Part shown: positions 22,874 through 29,140 of the stretch, one piece after another | Numbering within the stretch: the first letter of the stretch is position 1 | How the letters are laid out: each line of letters starts with the position of its first letter | Source of the DNA: a virus | Strand: one strand, 5' to 3' | Virus record (IMG/VR): IMGVR_UViG_3300045922_000875 | Coordinates: 1-29,140 of that record | DNA length: 29,140 bases | The notes under the pieces: model-generated | What the model was told of the DNA's origin: nothing | Database searches by the model: none | Seen by the model: the letters and a program-made list of their open reading frames with translations, nothing else | Program-made: the position numbers and the translations under genes

Positions 22874-24334
22874 TTACCAGTCAACTTTTGTTATTTTAAA
22901 AGTGTATTGTGCGTCTTTATAATATTTTTTTCGAGCAGACAAATGCCGTGACGAATATTTGGTTGTTGCACATATATCATAAACTTTTAAATAATCTTTG
23001 TCTTTTGCGCGGCGGATACCTCGTCCAATACTTTGTATGGTTCTCACAAAACTTTTGCCAGGTTCAAACAAAAACAAATTGTAGATTCGGGGAACGTTAA
23101 TACCCACCGCTGCCACGCCAGACGTTGCCAAAATAACATTGTTGTTGGTTTCGTTAATGTTATCATAATGTTCACGACGAACGGTTGTATCAACTGCACC
23201 CGAAATAAAAACTGAGTCAGGTATTTGACTTTGCAAATACTTCCCTGTCTCAATGTTGTTAAACAATACTAAAGTGTTACCCGTTTTTGATACCTCAACA
23301 ATTTTTTTAGCAACCCAATCTAAACGAGATTTCTCTTTGTTTAGATATGCACTTTCGTCCTGCCAACTTTTAAATGCGCGATTTTCTTTCAATTGTATTA
23401 CTTCAATATCTAAATTAGCCAATATGCCCGCATCTTGCAATTCTTTAGCTGCCAAACGAGACACAACTGGCCCAATACTCACATATAAATGAAAAGCGTC
23501 AAAGTCTTCTTTTGGCACAGTGCCAGTTAAACCCCAGCGCACAGGAACACGAGAAAATGGACCAGTCAACAGTGTTTTGAGTTCAGTGCCTTTTGCTGAA
23601 TGGCTTTCGTCAACAATAACACATACAACATCACTAAGCCATTCACAAATGCTTTCTTCATCTTTGTTTGATTGACTTTTTTTGCTCTTTTTTGAAAAAA
23701 TACTCAAGCTTTGCCAAGTAGCAATGGTATGAGTGCGATTATATTCTTTTCTATTTCCATAAAACACCCCTACATCCAATCCTAAATTTTTGTAGTCACT
23801 TTCCGTTTGCTCAACCAATTGCTTGTTGGGAACAATAACAATTGTTCGTCCATATGGCTCACAAAAATATGAAAGAGCTGCGGTGATAAGAGTTTTGCCG
23901 GCTCCAGTTGCAACCTCCTGTATGGATTGCGGATTATCTAAAAATTTGTTGATTACTTCTACCTGATAATCACGTAAAATAATAGGCTCACCTTCAGCTG
24001 GGTGTCCTTTTGGCCAAACTCGATTTGCAAACACTAATTGGTCAATTTTTTCAAATTGCAAATCAAATTCAGTGCGTCGGTCATCCAATTCAATTTCGTA
24101 TCCAGCATCTTGCACTATGGGCAACAGCTGATCTAGCAAGTTCAAATAAGTGGATCCGCCAATTGTTGCAAAGCTCACAGTGCCATCCCATCTGCCCATT
24201 TTAAATGAAGGCAAATGAAATGCATATGGAACAGTGAATTTTAATTTGTTGACTATTTTTCGTCGAGTTACAGGATCTAAGCCTTCAAATTTCACATTTA
24301 CTTCATCAAGAATTTTTAGCTGACATGTTTTCAT
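22874..24334 (-). CDS. uvsW: UvsW-type RNA/DNA helicase
   Basis: This 486-aa protein, close to T4 UvsW at 503, is an SF2 helicase that unwinds branched DNA and R-loops and drives the switch to recombination-dependent replication. It shows a Q-like LRDYQ (120-124), Walker A ATGAGKT (142-148), motif II VDESHSAKG (D-E-S-H at 242-245), motif III-like GLTGTVPK, and motif VI QSIGRGIRR (434-442). The N-terminal ~110 residues are the substrate-binding domain. It overlaps the unknown gene upstream as ATGA. Gene order UvsW, two ORFs, UvsY mirrors T4. Confidence 0.95.
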   Translation of the reverse strand: MKTCQLKILDEVNVKFEGLDPVTRRKIVNKLKFTVPYAFHLPSFKMGRWDGTVSFATIGGSTYLNLLDQLLPIVQDAGYEIELDDRRTEFDLQFEKIDQLVFANRVWPKGHPAEGEPIILRDYQVEVINKFLDNPQSIQEVATGAGKTLITAALSYFCEPYGRTIVIVPNKQLVEQTESDYKNLGLDVGVFYGNRKEYNRTHTIATWQSLSIFSKKSKKSQSNKDEESICEWLSDVVCVIVDESHSAKGTELKTLLTGPFSRVPVRWGLTGTVPKEDFDAFHLYVSIGPVVSRLAAKELQDAGILANLDIEVIQLKENRAFKSWQDESAYLNKEKSRLDWVAKKIVEVSKTGNTLVLFNNIETGKYLQSQIPDSVFISGAVDTTVRREHYDNINETNNNVILATSGVAAVGINVPRIYNLFLFEPGKSFVRTIQSIGRGIRRAKDKDYLKVYDICATTKYSSRHLSARKKYYKDAQYTFKITKVDW

Positions 24335-25101
24335 AATTCTACCAAAGGTTCTATACCAAGAAATTTAATAAAAAAAGGTGTATAATTTTGCTCGTTAGGC
24401 CCTATAAATCTCAAAGGACCCGAGCCAAAAGACCATGAAAAAAATTGATTCATAGCTTCTTGCGAGTCCAACAACATCAATTTTTGCATGGGTTCAGTCA
24501 ATTGATATTTGACATTTTGGTTTATTTGGTCGGGTAATGAAAATACGTCATCAAAAATCACAATACCCAAATGTTGCACAAGCTTAGATACTATTGAAAT
24601 TTCTGTTGAAAAATTTGCATGAAATCCAAAAACAATCAGCATGTCTGGCTGATATTCATCTAACAATTGAGCCAGTGACTGTTTTTTTGATATCATTATC
24701 AACACTTCTGTTTCAGGTGTGTTTTCATTAAATGAGATCGCTGAAGCAGACAATTCCAAATATTTTGCAATATAGTTAACTAGCTGTTGTTTGCGGGATG
24801 AATAAGTCAAATGTAAATGATATTGGTATGATATCAATATCTTTTTTATACCCCGTTCGCGCTTGTAACGACCATACAGCTCAAATGCCTTGCTACAATC
24901 ATCAAATGCAGCAGCACCCAACAAAATACGGCCATGTCGCAGCTTTATTCGTTCGTATATTTTTTGCATGTGAGACAACCGCTGAAATTCCTCAGCAAGT
25001 TCATCAATTGCTGATGGATATTTTTCTATCCCCGACAATTTACAAAACAGTTGCAGATCATATGCTTTGGATGGAGTTAACTTTACTTCAAAGCGTTTCA
25101 T
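24331..25101 (-). CDS. Unknown recombination-cluster protein
   Basis: I start at ATG 25101 (MKRFEVKLTPSKAYDLQLFC, 256 aa), with AGGAA just upstream; an upstream frame extension is inside the neighbouring gene. The protein is alpha/beta with Rossmann-like alternation in ~85-190 (ISYQYHLHLTYSSRKQQ; PDMLIVFGFHANFS; HLGIVIFDDVFSLP). There are no Walker or nuclease motifs. It overlaps the HARP-like gene by 14 bases and UvsW by 4, so all three are co-translated. Given location between UvsY and UvsW a recombination or repair role is likely, but the function is not recognisable. Confidence 0.72.
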   Translation of the reverse strand: MKRFEVKLTPSKAYDLQLFCKLSGIEKYPSAIDELAEEFQRLSHMQKIYERIKLRHGRILLGAAAFDDCSKAFELYGRYKRERGIKKILISYQYHLHLTYSSRKQQLVNYIAKYLELSASAISFNENTPETEVLIMISKKQSLAQLLDEYQPDMLIVFGFHANFSTEISIVSKLVQHLGIVIFDDVFSLPDQINQNVKYQLTEPMQKLMLLDSQEAMNQFFSWSFGSGPLRFIGPNEQNYTPFFIKFLGIEPLVEL

Positions 25102-25780
25102 ATTTTTCCTGCCAAGAATACAATAATAAATTTTCCAACACTTGGTTGCCCACAACGGTAATACCTAAACTTGTTGAGTTTTGTTGAATATCTGCACCAT
25201 GGGTGTTTGATGTATATATCATATATTCTAATATGCTTTTGGAAAAGTTATCAAGTTCAAATTTATGCTTCTTTAAAAACTTGGGAAAAGTCTCATAGTC
25301 TTTTTTGGCTTTTAGCAAAATTATCCAAAATTTATAGTCCGAATTCCATTTACATTCGGATACTGATGCTTGTAGATCGTGTTTGACCGTGGGATTGAAA
25401 TTGAATCTAACTGCAAACCTCGAGTTTCCCAAATATCTAACTTCTCTGGGAATTGCAATACTTTTGTAAAGAGGAGTTCGATATACCGGTGCGTCAACCA
25501 ACTGCATCAATGCTGTTTCGTCAACACCAGATGCAATTACAAATTCCAAATGCTTGTTTACAATCTTCCAAAACAATTGACTTTGTCGTTCGCTCAATCC
25601 TTTACCTTCAGCTATTTTATAGCCAATATCAGTTAAAAACTCGACATCATATGGTATTTTAATTGCAACATTTCGTGGTGTACCATTTGTTGGCGTATAT
25701 CTGAAAGTTTGATAGAGTACGTTTGCTATGTGTTGAATCAAATCTTCAACTGTTTTAGGGGAAATAATCATTTTACTCAT
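25088..25780 (-). CDS. HARP-like module protein, possible fork or annealing factor
   Basis: This 230-aa protein has an N-terminal helical half with AEGKGLSERQSQLFWKIVN (a G-x-x-L-S-x-x-Q element). At ~118-153 is NSRFAVRFNFNPTVKHDL followed by KWNSDYKFW. The latter fits the HARP pattern (F-x-V-x-F-x-Y-x-P ... W-x-x-x-x-K-x-W) found before the helicase motor of SMARCAL1-type annealing helicases. No motor is attached here. UvsW is encoded two genes downstream, so it may supply DNA binding or branch recognition in trans. The HARP reading is pattern-based. Starts at 25780 or 25771 are possible. Confidence 0.7.
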   Translation of the reverse strand: MSKMIISPKTVEDLIQHIANVLYQTFRYTPTNGTPRNVAIKIPYDVEFLTDIGYKIAEGKGLSERQSQLFWKIVNKHLEFVIASGVDETALMQLVDAPVYRTPLYKSIAIPREVRYLGNSRFAVRFNFNPTVKHDLQASVSECKWNSDYKFWIILLKAKKDYETFPKFLKKHKFELDNFSKSILEYMIYTSNTHGADIQQNSTSLGITVVGNQVLENLLLYSWQEKYETL

Positions 25781-25810
25781 ATCAAATAATACAACAACAA
25801 ATTGCGTTTG

Positions 25811-26338
25811 TCAATCATCCGTATCAGATTCGGGCAAACTATAATCTCTGGCTTTTGGAACATAAATAGGTTTAATAATAACGTCTTCTAAGCCAGCTGT
25901 TCTCAATTTAGTAATATTGGAAATTTGATAGGCTTTGATATCCAATGCTTTGTGAATCGCTAAAAATTGATTGCGCAACAACGCAAACCGATTTATCAAA
26001 TGAGCAAAATTTATTACATCTGGTTCAGCATCGGCATAACGTTCGGCATCTTTAGATGACAATTGCTTGTTGTAACCTTCTAAGTAATGCTTGAATGCCT
26101 TGGATTTAGCTTGCTTAAACTTAATAGTTAAAAACTCTAAAATAGATTCAATTTCTTGTAGCTGCCGGTATCGCAGTTCAACAATACCTGGTAGCGAGGA
26201 GCTTTCTTGCTCTAAGCTACCAGATATATTGATTTCTTTTCGAGCCTGCTCTAGCTCTTTTTCAAAAAAAGAAATTGCATCCAACAATGGATTTGAAAAA
26301 TCCACAGCAGATGCAATTTCATTGTACCATTCACTCAT
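25811..26338 (-). CDS. uvsY: UvsY-type recombination mediator
   Basis: I use ATG 26338 (MSEWYNEIASAVDFSN, 175 aa); an in-frame TTG six bases upstream is less likely. The core LEQARKEINISGSLEQ, PGIVELRYRQLQEIESIL, FKHYLEGYNKQLSSKDAERY and ISNITKLRTAGLEDV fits the UvsY family of T4-like phages as I know it. UvsY binds single-stranded DNA and loads UvsX onto gp32-coated strands. It is slightly longer than T4 UvsY (137 aa) because of both ends. It lies two genes from UvsX. Confidence 0.9.
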   Translation of the reverse strand: MSEWYNEIASAVDFSNPLLDAISFFEKELEQARKEINISGSLEQESSSLPGIVELRYRQLQEIESILEFLTIKFKQAKSKAFKHYLEGYNKQLSSKDAERYADAEPDVINFAHLINRFALLRNQFLAIHKALDIKAYQISNITKLRTAGLEDVIIKPIYVPKARDYSLPESDTDD

Positions 26339-26340
26339 TG

Positions 26341-26589
26341 TCAATCATCGTATGAATATTCTTCGTCTAGGTCTTCGTCAGAATCGTTTCGTTCCAAATG
26401 CTCTCTTAAAGCTTCGTCTAAACTACGATCATGTCCTTGCAAACCCAATTCTTCTAAATCCCAACCATGATCTATAAAAATCGAAACAAATCGATCTGCT
26501 ACTTCTTGCCGTTTGTTGGCAGGTAATGCTTCTTTTATTGTATCCCACAGTTCTAATACAAAATTTGTTTCGCTATCCGCGTCCCTCAT
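26341..26589 (-). CDS. Small acidic protein between UvsX and UvsY
   Basis: I start at ATG 26589 (MRDADSETNFVLELWDTIKE, 82 aa); AGGAGA eight bases upstream fixes it, and an in-frame TTG further upstream is unlikely. The second half is very acidic (ERNDSDEDLDEEYSYDD). Acidic tails in T4 replication proteins often mediate contacts with DNA-binding partners, but that is inference. The UvsY start follows its stop by two bases. No family recognised. Confidence 0.75.
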   Translation of the reverse strand: MRDADSETNFVLELWDTIKEALPANKRQEVADRFVSIFIDHGWDLEELGLQGHDRSLDEALREHLERNDSDEDLDEEYSYDD

Positions 26590-26628
26590 CGCTTGTTCTC
26601 CTAAAAAATACAATTAATTATACAATTA

Positions 26629-27708
26629 TTAGTGTTCTGTTGTTTCATCACTTGATGAAATGTTTTCAGATTCCGCAAACTTTGCATTTTTCCAAACTGC
26701 CATTACTCGATCCAAACAGTTGTCCTCATTCTTTTCCCACTGCTTGCGGAAATATTTCAACACAGTGCCATCTGGCATTGTATAGGTGAGTTTGTTCCCA
26801 TCCTTTTTCAAGCTGCCTTTACTTTCAAACAAGTCAACAAGACCAGAGAAAGGGTCCATTCCTGATTCCCAAGGAATTTTAATTTCCACTGTTTCAAAAG
26901 GCTTGTTGTAACGAGTTTTCATAACTCGACACTGCGCACGAATACCGTTGACTTCAGATGTTTTGTTTCCGTCAGTATCTTCTTTTAACTTGAGCTTGCG
27001 CATTGCAACAACAATAGAGGATGCATAGATGAAGCCTTGGCCGCCTGAGATCACGTCATCTGGATTGAACATGTCCTGTGATGCATAAGAGTGGTTGGTA
27101 ACAACCAATCCAACTTCATATTCACCAAACATATTCACGCAGTTTCGAACCAATGCAGTTAATGCTTTGGGCTTGCGGCCCATGTCTCCCTTAAGCTCAC
27201 CGGCTTCGAACTGACTTACGTCAGTTTGAGTCAACAACATACCAAGAGAATCAATTACAAACAACACTTTGGGTCGATCGCTTGGTATTACTGTATCATA
27301 CTGCTGTTTGTAATCTTTCATAAAATCAGATATGGTTTTGGCTACATCATCAATCATTGCCATATTCAACTTCAAAAGTTTTTTCTCGGATGTATCTACA
27401 CCAAGCGGATGCAACCAAGTTTCATCCAATGCATTTTCAGTATCAATCAGCACAACATAAATTCCCTGTTGTTGTGCATTTCGAATCAAGTTGCCCGAAC
27501 AAATAAATGACTTGCCAGATCCCGACTGCCCGGCAAACATAGTTACTTTTCCAAGCGGAACTCCCTTAGTAAAGTCACCCGAAATTGCATAGTTTAGTGC
27601 ATAATTTCCTGTGTCAATCCAAGTAGTGGGATCGTGAAATCCAATAGAAATACCGGGAATTGCTTTAGTTAAATCTTTTCTAAATTTTGAAATATCAAAA
27701 GGTCTCAT
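26629..27708 (-). CDS. uvsX: UvsX recombinase (RecA/RadA family)
   Basis: This 359-aa strand-exchange recombinase matches T4 UvsX (391 aa) in layout. It has Walker A GQSGSGKS (60-67), Walker B VLFVIDSLGMLL (D153), VVTNHSYASQD, and VISGGQGFIYASS in the L2/ATP-cap region. It forms filaments on single-stranded DNA with UvsY and gp32 and catalyses invasion for recombination-dependent replication. The C-terminus is Ser/Glu-rich (SENISSSDETTEH), typical of a regulatory acidic tail. A GGGAG Shine-Dalgarno precedes the ATG. Confidence 0.96.
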   Translation of the reverse strand: MRPFDISKFRKDLTKAIPGISIGFHDPTTWIDTGNYALNYAISGDFTKGVPLGKVTMFAGQSGSGKSFICSGNLIRNAQQQGIYVVLIDTENALDETWLHPLGVDTSEKKLLKLNMAMIDDVAKTISDFMKDYKQQYDTVIPSDRPKVLFVIDSLGMLLTQTDVSQFEAGELKGDMGRKPKALTALVRNCVNMFGEYEVGLVVTNHSYASQDMFNPDDVISGGQGFIYASSIVVAMRKLKLKEDTDGNKTSEVNGIRAQCRVMKTRYNKPFETVEIKIPWESGMDPFSGLVDLFESKGSLKKDGNKLTYTMPDGTVLKYFRKQWEKNEDNCLDRVMAVWKNAKFAESENISSSDETTEH

Positions 27709-27745
27709 GTTTTATCTCCCAAAAAAGTCAAATGTGCTTGTATAA

Positions 27746-27874
27746 TTATGTTGTTCTATAAAAATCAATAAAACTAACTAAACGCTTCAACGGGGATGCC
27801 TTAGGCATTTCTACCTCTGGTCTTAATTCCTCTCGACGTCTGTAATCGGCTAATTCGGTCCGATGCAAATCCAT
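27746..27874 (-). CDS. Small 42-aa ORF between gp32 and UvsX
   Basis: ATG 27874 begins MDLHRTELADYRRREELRPE, then VEMPKASPLKRLVSFIDFYR and TT, stop at 27746. The charged and aromatic make-up looks like a protein rather than noise, and it fills the gap between two core genes in the same direction. It lacks a clear Shine-Dalgarno at the ATG; AAAGG lies upstream of an in-frame TTG at 27886. No family recognised. Confidence 0.5.
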   Translation of the reverse strand: MDLHRTELADYRRREELRPEVEMPKASPLKRLVSFIDFYRTT

Positions 27875-27951
27875 AAAGATCGTCAAGACCTTTAAGTAAA
27901 ATGTTCATTCTTGATAACCTTTTGCATTGCAATACAAGCACACTTGAAAAG

Positions 27952-28995
27952 TCACTGCTTTTTACGCTGACGAATCATTTCAAGAATCTTAGCGGCGTCG
28001 GGAGCTTTTTCTCCCGACGAAGCAGTATTAGGAGAGGTTGTGACTTTTGGTGTTGCAACTTCTATTTCAGACTCATTGTCACTGTCGGTCTGAGCAGAAT
28101 CGTTTTCATCCTTAGCAACTTGCTTGCGAAGTCTGGCAAGAGCTTCGGTTGGTTTTGCGTCAGCAATCTTAGTTGCATTTAATGGTTCTCCGTCGTCAGA
28201 TACAGTCCCACCGCCCATGCCCATGGGCTTGTAGAATTTGCCCCAACGAGCGGGGTCATACGCTTCGCCGTCAACAGACGCTCGAAACATATCTTTAATT
28301 ACTTCCAATTCTTCACTGGAAGGTTCTTTTGGCAAGAACTGTTTTAGATCGCTCAACCCAAAACGTTCAATTGCTGCACGTTCATTGGCAGTCAAAGCAC
28401 GTGACTTTAACACAAACTTTGAAGTAGCATAGTCAGCATATTGTCCTTTTTTAGTTTTTTGCAAACGGAAATCTCTACCGTTGTCAAAATCCACTACCAA
28501 GTCTTCCATATCAGGATCCATCAATGAATTCTTAACAATTTCATAAATGGAAGGGTTGATGATAAAGCGTCGAATTGGATTTTCTGGGAGATCTTTTTCT
28601 TCCAAACCATCTTTTACTACAAATCCCTGGAAAATATAGCTTTTCTTTTTCCAGTATAAACGCGCAGTTTCAATCATTGATGGATCCTTCCACCAAGGAC
28701 GAGTTTCTGTCAAAATTGGGCAAGGCTTACCATACATTTCCATGCATGGCACTTGCACTACGGTTGGCTTGTCGTGTTCACCAACAATGCCAGCAAATGG
28801 CAGTTTGATGATCAAACGCTCGACCCAGAAGAATGTATTGTTGGGATTGCCGTCCGGCAAAAATCTAATTTCTGAGGAGCTGTTATCTGGAAGATTCCAA
28901 AAAGGGTAAACTGCTTTATCCCCGGATGAGTTACGTTGTTCGTTTTTTTGCTGCTGAGATTGCAGCTTGCGACGAATTTCTTCTAATGATGCCAT
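27952..28995 (-). CDS. 32: gp32 single-stranded DNA-binding protein
   Basis: This 347-aa protein coats single-stranded DNA and coordinates replication, recombination and repair. The N-terminus MASLEEIRRKLQSQQQ is the basic cooperativity (LAST-like) domain. The core follows with AVYPFWNLPDNSSSEIRFL, LIIKLPFAGIVGEHDK and VQVPCMEMYGKPCPIL. The C-terminus is acidic (DENDSAQTDSDNESEIE), the protein-interaction tail. T4 gp32 binds zinc with one His and three Cys. Here H74, C84 and C92 are visible, but no fourth ligand is evident after C92 (C-P-I-L rather than C-P-x-C). AAAGGG precedes the ATG. Confidence 0.93.
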   Translation of the reverse strand: MASLEEIRRKLQSQQQKNEQRNSSGDKAVYPFWNLPDNSSSEIRFLPDGNPNNTFFWVERLIIKLPFAGIVGEHDKPTVVQVPCMEMYGKPCPILTETRPWWKDPSMIETARLYWKKKSYIFQGFVVKDGLEEKDLPENPIRRFIINPSIYEIVKNSLMDPDMEDLVVDFDNGRDFRLQKTKKGQYADYATSKFVLKSRALTANERAAIERFGLSDLKQFLPKEPSSEELEVIKDMFRASVDGEAYDPARWGKFYKPMGMGGGTVSDDGEPLNATKIADAKPTEALARLRKQVAKDENDSAQTDSDNESEIEVATPKVTTSPNTASSGEKAPDAAKILEMIRQRKKQ

Positions 28996-29029
28996 AATAT
29001 GTCCCTTTCAAGTGCCTATATATGTCAAA

Positions 29030-29049
29030 CACATTGCATTAGCAATGTG
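29030..29049 (-). promoter_or_regulatory. gp32 mRNA 5' stem-loop
   Basis: CACATTGC and GCAATGTG pair perfectly (8 bp) around a four-base loop, starting about two bases after the predicted late transcription start. T4 gene 32 mRNA is known for a structured leader used in autoregulation and stability. This hairpin occupies the same end of the transcript; a pseudoknot partner was not identified. Confidence 0.6.
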
Positions 29050-29056
29050 CTATTAT

Positions 29057-29064
29057 TATTTATA
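29057..29064 (-). promoter_or_regulatory. Late promoter box (TATAAATA) of gp32
   Basis: This is a perfect late consensus on the minus strand, about 60 bases before the gp32 ATG. In T4, gene 32 is also transcribed late as well as from middle promoters. Confidence 0.75.
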
Positions 29065-29102
29065 GACTCACTCAAAGTCAACATGTTTTTAAAGACAAAT
29101 TT

Positions 29103-29138
29103 TTATTCGGGCATTTCCCAATTAGAACGGTTATACCA
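29103..29138 (-). CDS. C-terminal end of upstream gene, partial
   Basis: The minus-strand frame reads WYNRSNWEMPE and then TAA at 29103-29105, 39 bases before the gp32 promoter box. It looks like a protein C-terminus in the operon direction. In T4, gene 59 precedes gene 32, but this tail is not recognisably gp59. The 5' end is outside the window. Confidence 0.4.
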   Translation of the reverse strand, partial: WYNRSNWEMPE

Positions 29139-29140
29139 GT

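Noticed and set aside
24331-25101. A helicase or ATPase partner of UvsW
   Set aside because: No Walker A, Walker B or other motor motifs are present.
29018-29030. TTGACA followed by TATATA in the gp32 leader as a host-type promoter
   Set aside because: The two elements are directly adjacent, with no spacer, so they cannot act as -35 and -10.
1-29140. tRNA genes or CRISPR arrays
   Set aside because: No cloverleaf with a convincing T-loop was seen by eye and no regularly spaced direct repeats were found. A tRNAscan run would be decisive for tRNAs.

Overview
The window is a piece of an AT-rich, T4-like myovirus genome. The diagnostic genes are the T4 recombination and replication set: gp32 single-strand binding protein, UvsX, UvsY, UvsW, gp41 helicase and gp61 primase. 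The genes are tightly packed, often with ATGA or TAATG stop/start overlaps. T4-type late promoter boxes (TATAAATA and close variants) stand in front of several transcription units. Many of the anonymous proteins resemble, from memory, conserved hypotheticals of marine T4-like phages, so an aquatic bacterial host is likely. Nothing here identifies the host.

Layout. (1) 1-741: the 5' part of a tail-fibre or tropism-type gene with its own late promoter. (2) 870-6345, minus strand: a late operon of mostly unrecognised proteins, ending with a PD-(D/E)XK exonuclease. (3) 6394-9072, minus: a second late operon of unknown proteins, ending with an A-type Fe-S carrier (IscA/HesB). (4) 9166-9675: a single small virion-type gene between its own late promoter and a strong bidirectional terminator. 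(5) 9783-14377, minus: an operon with a membrane-segment protein, a Pol-beta-type nucleotidyltransferase, a polynucleotide ligase-type protein and three small unknown proteins. (6) 14416-17697, minus: gp41, gp61 and a probable structural protein. (7) 17754-18140: a plus-strand gene with a perfect late promoter. (8) 18124-20726, minus: a 188-aa protein carrying five C-family (DnaE) polymerase motifs in their normal order, plus four unknown or conserved phage proteins. (9) 20810-21661: a plus-strand structural gene with its own promoter and terminator. (10) 21764-22809, minus: a Tat-like/HExxH protein and a conserved hypothetical. (11) 22874-28995, minus: UvsW, two unknown proteins (one with a HARP-like module), UvsY, a small acidic protein, UvsX, a 42-codon small ORF and gp32. 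The last bases hold the end of another gene.

Functionally, gp32, UvsX, UvsY and UvsW form the recombination-dependent replication machinery, and gp41 with gp61 forms the primosome. The nuclease, nucleotidyltransferase and ligase are candidate nucleic-acid repair or processing enzymes. The structural genes have late promoters of their own.

The observations most worth a second look are the miniature DnaE-like protein, several proteins whose N-termini resemble T4 capsid-targeting peptides (short, ending in I/L-x-E), the HARP-like protein between UvsW and UvsY, and stem-loops placed right at the predicted 5' ends of late transcripts.
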